Shown in pieces: positions 24,760 to 33,523 of a stretch of 62,705 nucleotides of DNA. The translations under genes were made by a program, and so were the position numbers. Origin of the DNA: Polaromonas sp. GTDB taxonomy: Bacteria > Pseudomonadota > Gammaproteobacteria > Burkholderiales > Burkholderiaceae_C. Under the pieces are notes generated by a model. That model worked only from the letters and a program-made list of their open reading frames with translations, did not search any database and was not told where the DNA came from. Location of the stretch: assembly GCA_021731285.1 (NCBI GenBank), contig JAKFXR010000022.1:1-62705 (forward strand). Direction: 5' to 3'. Position 1 is the first letter of the stretch, and each line of letters begins with the position of its first letter.

Positions 24760-25521
24760 ATGAGTTCAACAGACAGCTATGCACCTCCGTTCGAGGCACC
24801 CTCTTTGTCGCTGCTGGCGATGGAGCCGCTGCGGGCAGCCTTCGACTTTTGTTCATCCAAACTGGCCAGTCGCGCTGAGCACGTGGGCGATGGCCACCCG
24901 GTCGTGGTGTATCCCGGGCTGGGCGGCGCGCCCTTCACCACTTCTCATCTGCGTGGTTTTTTGACCAGGTCCGGCTTCGAAGCGCATGACTGGGGCCGCG
25001 GCATCAACACCGGACCCAAAGGCATTTTTGACGACTGGCTGAGTGATTTGCAGGCGCACACCAGCGAGCTGCACGCCCGGACCGGCCGCAAGGTCAGCCT
25101 GGTGGGCTGGAGTCTGGGGGGCATTTACGCCCGTGAAATCGCCAAGCGCTGCCCGGGCAGCGTGCGTCAGGTGATCACCCTTGGCACGCCTTTCGCGTCC
25201 CTGGGCGGCGCCAACCATGCGGGCACACTTTACAAGCTGGTCAACGGCGACACTTCGCAGCTCACACCTGCACTGCAAGCCCGCTTGCGCGAATGCCCAC
25301 CCGTGCCCACCACTGCGGTCTACAGCAAATCGGACGGTGTTGTCAGCTGGCGCGGTTGCATCGAGAAAAAATCAGATCGCTCTGAAAGCGTGGAAGTAAC
25401 GGCCAGCCATTTGGGCATGGTCTCCCACAGCCAGGTGCTGCGCGTGATCGTGAACCGTCTGGCGCTGCCGGAGGGTCAGTGGCGTCCGCTGCGCCGCTCG
25501 GAACGCCTGGCCCGCCCATAA
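24760..25521 (+). CDS. Alpha/beta hydrolase (lipase/acyltransferase-like)
   Basis: A 253-residue alpha/beta hydrolase without a signal peptide. The oxyanion region HPVVVYPGLGGAPFTTSHLRGFL and the nucleophile elbow GWSLGG (Ser118) are clear. Asp in SKSDGVVSW and His in ASHLGMVSH are good candidates for the rest of the triad. The short lid and the HWGRG-type segment (AHDWGRGINTGPKG) resemble lipase- or PGAP1-like hydrolases. The substrate cannot be told from sequence. It is the single gene between Anbu and the convergent uppP, and a GTCCTACA motif lies upstream. Confidence 0.82.
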   Translation: MSSTDSYAPPFEAPSLSLLAMEPLRAAFDFCSSKLASRAEHVGDGHPVVVYPGLGGAPFTTSHLRGFLTRSGFEAHDWGRGINTGPKGIFDDWLSDLQAHTSELHARTGRKVSLVGWSLGGIYAREIAKRCPGSVRQVITLGTPFASLGGANHAGTLYKLVNGDTSQLTPALQARLRECPPVPTTAVYSKSDGVVSWRGCIEKKSDRSESVEVTASHLGMVSHSQVLRVIVNRLALPEGQWRPLRRSERLARP

Positions 25522-25540
25522 ACGCCGAAAACCACGGGCA

Positions 25541-26374
25541 TCAGCCCGCCCAGTTCACCCAGCCGGCCTGGGCGGTGACCAGCACCACCACACCAAAGAC
25601 GATGCGGTACCAGGCAAAGGGAACAAAGCTGTGGCTGGCGATGTAGCGCAGCAACCAGCGTATGCACAGCCAGGCGCTCACAAACGCAAACAGCAGGCCG
25701 ACGCCAAACAGCGGCAGGTCTGCCACCGACAGCAAGGCACGGTCCTTGTACAGGCTGTAAACGCCCGCGCCGATCAGCGTGGGAATGGCGAGGTAAAACG
25801 AAAAGTCGGTGGCCGCCTTGCGCGACAGGCCCAGCAACATGCCGCCAATGATGGTGGCGCCGCTGCGGCTGGTGCCGGGGATCATGGCCAGGCATTGCAC
25901 CAGCCCGACCTTGAGCGCGTCCATCACGTTCATGGCCTCAACCTCCTGGATGCGCGCCACAGCCGGATTGGTTTTCTGCCGCCACTCGGCCCACAAAATG
26001 ATGAAGCCGCCAATGATGAAAGTGCTGGCCACCACCACCGGCGTGAACAGGTTGGCCTTGATGGCCTTGCCAAACAGCAGGCCCAGCAACACCGCCGGGA
26101 CAAAGGCCACAAAAACATTGAGTGCGAACTGCTGCGCCTGTTTTTGGTTGGGCAGGGCCACCAGGGTGTCGCGGATTTTTTGCCAGTACACCAGAATCAC
26201 GGCAAAAATCGCGCCGGTCTGGATGGCAATGTCAAACACCTTGGCCTTGTCGTCGTCAAAGCCGAGCAATGCGCCCGCCAGAATCAGGTGACCGGTCGAT
26301 GAGATGGGTAAAAACTCGGTCAGCCCCTCGACGATGCCCATCACGGCCGCTTTGACCAGCATTGATAAATCCAC
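25541..26374 (-). CDS. uppP: Undecaprenyl-diphosphatase UppP (BacA)
   Basis: A 277-residue polytopic membrane protein that recycles undecaprenyl pyrophosphate to the monophosphate carrier used in peptidoglycan and other envelope polymers; loss raises bacitracin sensitivity in known species. The two signature motifs are present: [17 protein letters not shown] near the N-terminus and [13 protein letters not shown] in the middle. The start at GTG 26374 ([13 protein letters not shown]) is chosen because TGGAG precedes it and family members begin MD-; an internal ATG at 26362 has no ribosome site. It is convergent with the hydrolase, 19 bases apart. Confidence 0.95.
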   Translation of the reverse strand: MDLSMLVKAAVMGIVEGLTEFLPISSTGHLILAGALLGFDDDKAKVFDIAIQTGAIFAVILVYWQKIRDTLVALPNQKQAQQFALNVFVAFVPAVLLGLLFGKAIKANLFTPVVVASTFIIGGFIILWAEWRQKTNPAVARIQEVEAMNVMDALKVGLVQCLAMIPGTSRSGATIIGGMLLGLSRKAATDFSFYLAIPTLIGAGVYSLYKDRALLSVADLPLFGVGLLFAFVSAWLCIRWLLRYIASHSFVPFAWYRIVFGVVVLVTAQAGWVNWAG

Positions 26375-26423
26375 GCACGCTCCAGAAAATATAGCGTGAT
26401 TATCGCTGGGACAGGGCACCAAA

Positions 26424-27652
<1,229 letters not shown>

Positions 27653-27656
<4 letters not shown>

Positions 27657-28381
27657 GGCGCCACTTCCACGCCGGTAAGGGCTGGCATGGCCATACGCGC
27701 TGCCTGCAGCACATCTTCAACAATGTGCCCATCGCGGAAGACAACCCTGCGCCGCGCCCAGGCCGCGATCTCGCTCTCGTGCGTCACCAGAATCACCGTC
27801 ATGCCCTGCACATTCAGCGCGGTCAGCAGCTTCATGATCTCTTCGCTGGTCTGCGAATCCAGCGCCCCGGTGGGCTCGTCGGCCAGAATCAATTGGGGCT
27901 GGTTGACCAGCGCCCGCGCAATCGCCACGCGCTGCTGCTGGCCACCCGACAGTTCCGCCGGTGTGTGGGCAGCGCGTTCACTCAAGCCCACCGTGTGCAG
28001 CGAGGTCAGCGCCCGTTCGCGGCGCTCTGCCGCGGGCACGCCGGCATACACCAGCGGCAACTCGACGTTTTCCACCGCACTGGTACGCGGCAGCAGGTTG
28101 AACTGCTGGAAAACAAAACCAATGCGCCGGTTGCGTATGGACGCGAGCTGGTCGGCAGCCATGCTTTCCACCTCCTCACCCGCCAGCCGGTAGTGGCCGG
28201 TGCTTGGCAAATCAAGGCACCCCAGAATATTCATCAGCGTCGATTTGCCCGAACCGGAAGCGCCCATGATGGCGACAAATTCGCCCTCTGCTATGGACAG
28301 CGACACCCCGCGCAAGGCATGCACGGTCTGCGCCCCCACAGTGTAGACCTTGCTCAGGTCATGTGCTTCGATGAGGTTCAC
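27653..28381 (-). CDS. ABC transporter ATP-binding protein, MacB/LolD type
   Basis: A 242-residue ATPase with all standard motifs: Walker [11 protein letters not shown]-loop [10 protein letters not shown], signature [15 protein letters not shown], Walker [13 protein letters not shown] and H-loop VTHE. The [22 protein letters not shown] start is typical of the MacB/LolD export subfamily. It overlaps the permease gene by four bases and follows the adaptor gene by 23 bases, so all three belong to one operon. The substrate could be a macrolide-like compound, peptide or envelope lipid; nothing here decides it. Confidence 0.95.
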
Positions 28382-28404
28382 GGGGAGACTGTGGCAAGAG
28401 GCTG

Positions 28405-30012
28405 CTAGAAGGGAAAGCGCGGACTGCCGGGACGCGCGCCAGCGGCACCCGGCAACACTGTGCCGGTGACCAGGGTGGCCCCCTCCTGCAGACCGGATTC
28501 GGCCGCATCGGGCCCGGGCAGCAGTTCGGTGCTGCTGCCATCGCTCACACCCAGACGCACATTGATGGCCCTGGGTTTGCCATCGGCATCCAGCAGGTAG
28601 ATGCGGCCGCGCGTCACCTGCCGCGCGCCGGCCTCGGCGGCCATCGCGGCGTATTTCGGTTTTTGCGCCTCGGTCAGCACATCGGCAATGCGCGCGCGAA
28701 TCTCGGCAGTGATGCGCTCGCGGGCCCGGGGCCGATCTGCCTCGGGGAGCTCGCGCATCTGCATGAACCTGGGACGCGCTTCGGCGTAAATCGCGTCCAC
28801 CTTCTCCACCTGCGCGGCGTCCAGCGCCAGCTCGCTGACCAGCCGGTTGCGAAACTCGGCGCCCGGTCCGCCGCGCCCACCGCCATCCCCCGGCCTGGCG
28901 GCTGCATCTTGTGATGGTTTTTGGCCTTCCGCCCTTTCGGGACCTGGAGTTGCCGCTCCCGAATTAATAGCATCCAGCGGCGCAGCGGCAGCCACCTCAA
29001 CGCCCGCAATTCGCACACGCAGCGCCGCGTTGGGCACCTTGAGCGCGGCAGTGCGCGTGTCGGTGATCACCCGAACATTGGCTGTCATGCCCGGCAGCAG
29101 GCGGTCGCCCACATTGGAAAAGGCAACCACGGCCACATAGGTCACCACGTTGGCCACGTTTTGCGCTGCCTTGCGCACCTGCTGCACCTGGCCTTCAAAG
29201 GTCTGGCCGGGAAAGGCGTCCACGGTGAAGGTCGCCTTTTGCCCGGTCCTGATGCGGCCCACGTCGGCCTCATCCACGCTGGCTTCGACCTGCATGTCGC
29301 GCAGGTTCCTGGCTATCACAAACAGCTCGGGCGCCTGCAGGCTGGCCGCCACGGTCTGGCCTTTTTCAATGGTGCGCTTGATGACAATGCCGTCCACCGG
29401 TGAGGTGATGCGGGTGCGCGCCAGATCAATGCGCGCCTGCGCCAGTGCCGACTCCCGCTGGTTGACATTGGCCTGGGCACTTTGCAATTGAGCGACAACA
29501 ATCTTGATGCTCTCGGCCGCGCTGCGTGCTATGGCGCGCGCCTTGTCGCCTTCGGAGGCCGCAATAAACTGCTGCGCCACCAGCTGCGCCTTGCGCTCGA
29601 AGTCGCGCTGGGCTTCTTCCGCATCAACTTTGGCCTTGGACAGCGAGGCCTGCTGGGTCTGGGCCGCGGCCCGGGCGGCGTCCAGATCGGCCTGGGCGGA
29701 GCGCACCCGGTACTCAAAGGTCTCGGGGTCCAGCATGGCGATCAGTTGCCCGGCCTTCACCTCGGAATTGAAATCAGCGTAAATGTCCTTGATCTGGCCG
29801 GACACCTGGGTGCCCACCGACACCTGCGACACCGGGTTGACCATGCCCGAGGCCGCCACCGTGGCCTGTAGCGGCCCCCGCTCCAGCGCGGCGGTGCGGA
29901 ACTTGATTTCCTGGGCGCCCAGGCGCTGGCTGTACCACCAGCCACCGGCCGCCAAAGCCAGCACCAGTGCCACCCCTGTCAGCGCCAGCCTGGACATCTT
30001 GGTCTTGTTCAT
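28405..30012 (-). CDS. MacA-like periplasmic adaptor with an inserted helical LTxxQ-like domain
   Basis: A 535-residue membrane-fusion protein; MacA relatives are about 370. It has an N-terminal anchor ([19 protein letters not shown]), a lipoyl/barrel part ([27 protein letters not shown]), a long coiled hairpin (residues about 85-190) and a beta-barrel with [26 protein letters not shown]. Between the barrel and the C-terminal strands lies an insert of about 130 residues. It opens with low-complexity Gly/Ala/Pro, then a charged helical domain with [19 protein letters not shown] and [14 protein letters not shown], resembling Spy/CpxP LTxxQ helices. The start MNKTKMSRL is chosen at the hydrophobic anchor. 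Operon with the ABC genes. Confidence 0.9.
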   Translation of the reverse strand: MNKTKMSRLALTGVALVLALAAGGWWYSQRLGAQEIKFRTAALERGPLQATVAASGMVNPVSQVSVGTQVSGQIKDIYADFNSEVKAGQLIAMLDPETFEYRVRSAQADLDAARAAAQTQQASLSKAKVDAEEAQRDFERKAQLVAQQFIAASEGDKARAIARSAAESIKIVVAQLQSAQANVNQRESALAQARIDLARTRITSPVDGIVIKRTIEKGQTVAASLQAPELFVIARNLRDMQVEASVDEADVGRIRTGQKATFTVDAFPGQTFEGQVQQVRKAAQNVANVVTYVAVVAFSNVGDRLLPGMTANVRVITDTRTAALKVPNAALRVRIAGVEVAAAAPLDAINSGAATPGPERAEGQKPSQDAAARPGDGGGRGGPGAEFRNRLVSELALDAAQVEKVDAIYAEARPRFMQMRELPEADRPRARERITAEIRARIADVLTEAQKPKYAAMAAEAGARQVTRGRIYLLDADGKPRAINVRLGVSDGSSTELLPGPDAAESGLQEGATLVTGTVLPGAAGARPGSPRFPF

Positions 30013-30205
30013 GTGACCAATTGTAGGAAATACCCGCCAACAAGCGCTGGGGACCGGGTTTTCCCCGCTTTGTAATGACGCTCCGGCTGAAAACATCCCG
30101 CCAAGCCGGTGTTTTGTCACACCCCGAAGGGTCGCATGATCGCCGCCTCACGGGTAAAGTGCAACGAGCGTTTGCCAATGCGTAACTTTTTATCAGGATC
30201 CGGCC

Positions 30206-30856
30206 ATGCCCACCTCCTCCACCTCCGTCACCGCCGCTTCCGTCCTGGATTTTTGGCTGGCGGATGGTGTCAACAGTGGCTCCAACGGCACCACAACCCC
30301 CATTCCAGGCTGGCCCAGCCGGGACATGGACCCGCTGTGGTTTTCCGGTGGCCTGGAAGTCGATCAGAAAATCCGCCAGTTGTTTGAACCGGCCGTCACC
30401 CTGGCGGTCAACGATGGCCTGAAGGACTGGGAAGCAGCGCCCATGGACAGGCTGGCCCTGGTGATCCTGCTCGACCAGTTCACCCGCAACATCTTTCGCG
30501 GCCGGTCCCGGGCTTTTTCCGGCGACGCCCGCGCGCTGCAACTGGTCACGGGTGCCCTGGCCAGAGGGGACGACAAACACATGCCCTGGGTGGGCCGGGT
30601 GTTTTTGTACATGCCCCTGATGCACGCCGAAAATCTGGCGCTGCAAAAGGAAAGCGTGCGCCGCTTCGGCCGGTTGCTCACAGAAGCACCCGAGGCACTG
30701 CGCGCCGGCATGGAAAGCCGCCTGCGCTTTGCCACCGAGCACCACGACATCATCGCCCGCTTTGGCCGCTTCCCCTACCGCAATGCCGCGCAAGGGCGCA
30801 CCAGCACAGCGCTGGAGTTCGACTTCCTCAAAAACGGCCCCCGTTACGGGCAATAA
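30206..30856 (+). CDS. DUF924 family protein
   Basis: A 216-residue soluble protein with the DUF924 signature blocks: VLDFWLADG, DPLWFSGG, DRLALVILLDQFTRNIFRG, GRVFLYMPLMHAENLALQ and HHDIIARFGRFPYRN. The family is widespread in proteobacteria and predicted to be all-helical with tetratricopeptide-like packing; no activity is established. It stands alone, divergent from the MacA-like operon. The region around 30170-30205 contains no strong ribosome site, but the start agrees with the family's N-terminus. Confidence 0.88.
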   Translation: MPTSSTSVTAASVLDFWLADGVNSGSNGTTTPIPGWPSRDMDPLWFSGGLEVDQKIRQLFEPAVTLAVNDGLKDWEAAPMDRLALVILLDQFTRNIFRGRSRAFSGDARALQLVTGALARGDDKHMPWVGRVFLYMPLMHAENLALQKESVRRFGRLLTEAPEALRAGMESRLRFATEHHDIIARFGRFPYRNAAQGRTSTALEFDFLKNGPRYGQ

Positions 30857-30923
30857 GGCCTGCGCCGCGCACCACCAGGTGGTGAAGTACCAGGCCGACA
30901 ACATCTTCTACAAGGCCATCTGA
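30852..30923 (+). pseudogene. C-terminal relic of a DUF3455 lipoprotein gene
   Basis: Immediately after the DUF924 gene, in another frame, the DNA encodes NKACAAHHQVVKYQADNIFYKAI and a stop. The intact DUF3455 proteins downstream end with PCAASNVGEKVTLPYQADYIFWRPV and PCSASELGMRMGIPYEADYVFWRPA. The shared pattern (C-A-x..., then Y-x-A-D-x-I-F-x) marks it as the end of a lost family member; nothing upstream in that frame continues the homology. Confidence 0.55.
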
Positions 30924-30969
30924 GCCAGCGCGAAAAACACGCTTCCTGCCCGCAGCGCTCGGGCGTTGC

Positions 30970-30977
30970 GTCCTACA
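30970..30977 (+). promoter_or_regulatory. GTCCTACA motif upstream of a DUF3455 lipoprotein gene
   Basis: An exact GTCCTACA ends 64 bases before the ATG at 31042, followed by TGCGCTTACACATCCTGCG. The context closely resembles that at 32307 (motif, then TTACA 13 bases on, then GCG), upstream of the second DUF3455 gene. Confidence 0.5.
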
Positions 30978-31041
30978 TGCGCTTACACATCCTGCGATTC
31001 AACTGAGCGTTGGCCATCCAACAACTCATTGAGGACCGCAG

Positions 31042-31623
31042 ATGAAAAGCACCCACACCAAATTCCGCGCCCTGGGCAAAAGCCTGCTGTGCACCACTGT
31101 CATGGTCACCGGCACCGCGCTGCTCATGGCCGCCTGCGCTGGCAAGCAACCGCTGCCGCGCGAGTTCAGCCAGGACACCCTGCCCATGGCCATTGGCGTA
31201 CCTGCCGGGCACCGCGTTGTACTGGAAACCACGGCCACAGGCATCCTCAACTACGAATGCCGCGCCACCCCCGCCGGCCCCTTCTCATGGACCCTGGTCA
31301 GCCCGCAGGCCAACCTGCTGGATCGCACCGGCAAGGATGTGGTCGCCTATTCCGGCCCGCCTGCCACCTGGAAACATGTGGACGGATCCAGCATCACAGG
31401 CACCCAGATTGCCGTGGCGTCCAATGGCGACTTCAACCTGCCGATGCAACTGGCACGCGCCGAGCCGTCGATCGGCACGGGTGCACTGCAAAACGTCAGC
31501 TTCATCCAGCGCATCAAGACCAAAGGCGGGGTTGAAAAAACCAGGCCTTGCGCTGCCTCCAATGTGGGCGAAAAAGTGACCCTGCCGTACCAGGCCGACT
31601 ATATTTTCTGGCGTCCGGTCTAA
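31042..31623 (+). CDS. DUF3455 lipoprotein (first copy)
   Basis: A 193-residue exported lipoprotein. The signal sequence ends in a lipobox, ALLMAAC-AG, so Cys is the expected lipidated residue. The mature part follows DUF3455: IGVPAGHRVVLETTATGILNYECRA, FSWTLVSPQANLLDRTGKDVVAYSGPPATWKHVDGSSITG, VSFIQRIKTKGG and PYQADYIFW. The function of the family is not established. It belongs to a local cluster: a relic at 30852, an unrelated exported protein at 31780 and a second copy at 32372. GTCCTACA precedes it. Confidence 0.86.
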   Translation: MKSTHTKFRALGKSLLCTTVMVTGTALLMAACAGKQPLPREFSQDTLPMAIGVPAGHRVVLETTATGILNYECRATPAGPFSWTLVSPQANLLDRTGKDVVAYSGPPATWKHVDGSSITGTQIAVASNGDFNLPMQLARAEPSIGTGALQNVSFIQRIKTKGGVEKTRPCAASNVGEKVTLPYQADYIFWRPV

Positions 31624-31704
31624 GGCCCTCATCCGCCGTGAGGCGACTGCCCTGACCCGGCAGGCCCCCCATGCGGTGTGAGCCGTCAGGCCTTATCGTC
31701 AAGC

Positions 31705-31712
31705 GCCTACAT
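31705..31712 (+). promoter_or_regulatory. Variant GCCTACAT motif upstream of an exported protein gene
   Basis: GCGCCTACAT followed by GGCCCTTGCGCAGTCTGCGG lies 67 bases before the ATG at 31780. It matches six of the eight bases of GTCCTACA in the same position relative to the start, and is taken as a diverged copy. Confidence 0.35.
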
Positions 31713-31779
31713 GGCCCTTGCGCAGTCTGCGGTTTACTTGAATCAAGCCCTTTTCCAGGGCGCTGAAGGAGTCCAGGCC

Positions 31780-32235
31780 ATGAAAAGCACACACCACCTG
31801 TTTCGGGTTATCTCCGTTGCGTTGGGTTTGACCTTGCTGATGGTGACCGGCACGGCCGCCATGATCGGCACCTTCTCCAAACCCCTGACCCCGCCCATGC
31901 AGGCAGGCCTTTACATTCCCGCCGACCCCGTCCTTCCCGCCCAGGTGGCCGAGCAAAGCACCGACGACACCCTGCTTTACCAGCGTGTGGCCCGTGGCGA
32001 TGGCAGCTACCAATGGGTGCTGACTGAAGAGCCCCCTACCGTGCTCGCAGCCCGCCTGGCCTCGCGCCAGATGGCCACGGCGCTGGTGGGCGACGCACCC
32101 GGCATTTATAAAGCCAGCTATGCACTGCCCGGCAAGCCGCTGGGCCTGAGCAAGGTGCTCAAGGACTGCACGATTTACGGCACACGGCTGGGCGCGCCCA
32201 GTCCCTACGACCTGTCCTGCAACTCGGTAGGCTGA
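31780..32235 (+). CDS. Exported hypothetical protein
   Basis: A 151-residue protein with a signal-type N-terminus (MKSTHHLFRVISVALGLTLLMVTGTAAMIG). The start is supported by AAGGAG eight bases upstream. The first six residues (MKSTHH) echo the neighbour at 31042 (MKSTHT), and both have a VTGTA segment in the signal region, so the two leaders may share origin although the mature parts do not. The mature protein contains two Cys near the end (LKDCTIYG, DLSCNSVG) that could form a disulfide. No family recognised. Confidence 0.68.
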   Translation: MKSTHHLFRVISVALGLTLLMVTGTAAMIGTFSKPLTPPMQAGLYIPADPVLPAQVAEQSTDDTLLYQRVARGDGSYQWVLTEEPPTVLAARLASRQMATALVGDAPGIYKASYALPGKPLGLSKVLKDCTIYGTRLGAPSPYDLSCNSVG

Positions 32236-32306
32236 CCCGTCCGTCGGGCCGCGGCGCGGGTGCCGCATCGCACTGGCGAAATTTCCCCGCGTGGCCGCTG
32301 AGCGGC

Positions 32307-32314
32307 GTCCTACA
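32307..32314 (+). promoter_or_regulatory. GTCCTACA motif upstream of the second DUF3455 gene
   Basis: An exact GTCCTACA ends 57 bases before the GTG start at 32372 and is followed by TACGGTTACAGACACCCGCG. See the finding on this motif. Confidence 0.5.
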
Positions 32315-32371
32315 TACGGTTACAGACACCCGCGGTCTACTGCGGAAGACATCTCTTCACCTGGAACTGCC

Positions 32372-32959
32372 GTGGAAAATAATTCTTCTTGCCGCCCTCT
32401 GTCTTCCAACCGGCTGCGCAGCGTCCTGGCCGTGATCGCGGCCGGCACCTTGTTGAGTGCCTGCGGCTACCGGCCGCTGACGCCCTACAACACCCAGCTG
32501 GACCTGCCCGAAGCCATCCGTGTGCCACCCGGCCACCAAGTGGCGGTTGAAGCGCGAGGCAGCGGTACCCTGACCTACGAGTGCCAGGCTGTCAAACGCC
32601 AGCCTTTTGAATACGCCTGGCTGCTGCGCAACCCCAGTGTGGAGCTGACCGACACCTATGGCCAGAACATCGTGCACACCCCCGGGCCGCGACCGCGTGC
32701 CGGATGGGTGCACAGGGACGGCTCCCGCACGGCGGTGGTGGATTTTGTGGAGGTGCCCAATGGCAGCTTCAGCCTGCCGCTGCAGCGCACCAAGGCCGAA
32801 CCATCGCCCGTACCTGGCACCCTGCAAAACGTCAGCTACGTGCAGCGGGTGCGCACCCTGGGCGGCCTGGCCTCGGTCAAGCCCTGTAGCGCGTCAGAAC
32901 TGGGCATGCGCATGGGCATCCCCTATGAGGCCGACTACGTTTTCTGGCGCCCGGCATAA
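32372..32959 (+). CDS. DUF3455 lipoprotein (second copy)
   Basis: A 195-residue paralogue of the protein at 31042. The GTG start is chosen because the signal sequence begins soon after it (LRSVLAVIAAGTLLSAC-GY, lipobox LLSAC); the frame is open upstream but with non-signal, Arg-rich codons. DUF3455 blocks: IRVPPGHQVAVEARGSGTLTYECQA, WLLRNPSVELTDTYGQNI, VSYVQRVRTLGG and PYEADYVFW. Tandem duplication with divergence suggests gene amplification under envelope or stress selection. A strong bidirectional terminator follows. Confidence 0.84.
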   Translation: MENNSSCRPLSSNRLRSVLAVIAAGTLLSACGYRPLTPYNTQLDLPEAIRVPPGHQVAVEARGSGTLTYECQAVKRQPFEYAWLLRNPSVELTDTYGQNIVHTPGPRPRAGWVHRDGSRTAVVDFVEVPNGSFSLPLQRTKAEPSPVPGTLQNVSYVQRVRTLGGLASVKPCSASELGMRMGIPYEADYVFWRPA

Positions 32960-32984
32960 ACACGACGAGCCCCAAAACAAAAAA

Positions 32985-33012
32985 CCCGCAGACCGGAATC
33001 TGCGGGTTTTTT
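32985..33012. terminator. Bidirectional rho-independent terminator
   Basis: CCCGCAGA (32985-32992) pairs with TCTGCGGG (32999-33006) over a 6-base loop and is followed by TTTTTT; the other side has an A-run, so it also works for the convergent minus-strand gene ending at 33031. It is the clearest terminator in the window. Confidence 0.9.
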
Positions 33013-33030
33013 CATGCCTGCCGGAAGGGC

Positions 33031-33387
33031 TTAGTGGCCTCTGTGTCCGTTGTGACCGCCATGACCGTTAAAGCCGTGACCACCATGACGCTGGTGATGC
33101 CTTCTGTGCCCATAGGGGCGGCCATAGTAAACCGGGGCGGGCTGGTAGTAGACCGGCTGGGGCTGGTAATAAACCGGCGCCGGCTGCACATACACAGGCC
33201 GCGGGTAATACACAGGCGCAGGCTGGGTGTACACCGGGTAGGCGTTGGTCACGCCGACGGACACGCCGGGTGAGCCAACACCCACAGACCAGTACACATT
33301 GCCGTTGGCCTGGGCAGCGCCTGCAAAGCCGACAACAGCCGCTGCGGCCAGCGCGGCCTTGATGCAAACAGAACGAATTGATTTCAT
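33031..33387 (-). CDS. Exported Tyr/Pro- and His-rich repeat protein
   Basis: A 118-residue protein with a signal peptide (MKSIRSVCIKAALAAAAVVGFAGAAQA-NG). The mature part has tandem PVYYxP units (PAPVYYPRPVYVQPAPVYYQ and onward) and ends in a Gly/His-rich tail (GHRRHHQRHGGHGFNGHGGHNGHRGH). The tail could bind metals, and the Tyr-Pro repeats suggest a wall- or surface-associated disordered protein. AAGGAG precedes the start. Similar small exported proteins are common in Burkholderiales; no function is known. Confidence 0.8.
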   Translation of the reverse strand: MKSIRSVCIKAALAAAAVVGFAGAAQANGNVYWSVGVGSPGVSVGVTNAYPVYTQPAPVYYPRPVYVQPAPVYYQPQPVYYQPAPVYYGRPYGHRRHHQRHGGHGFNGHGGHNGHRGH

Positions 33388-33523
33388 GGTGGGTCTCCTT
33401 GAGAGAGGGTGGGGCAAAAAAACATCTACACGGCTATTAAACGCAAGGCGGTCGCTTTCGCCTACCGTCTTTACGTTAAAGGGCGTTGCCAAACGTAAGG
33501 GCCGACACCCCTAGAATCAGCCC

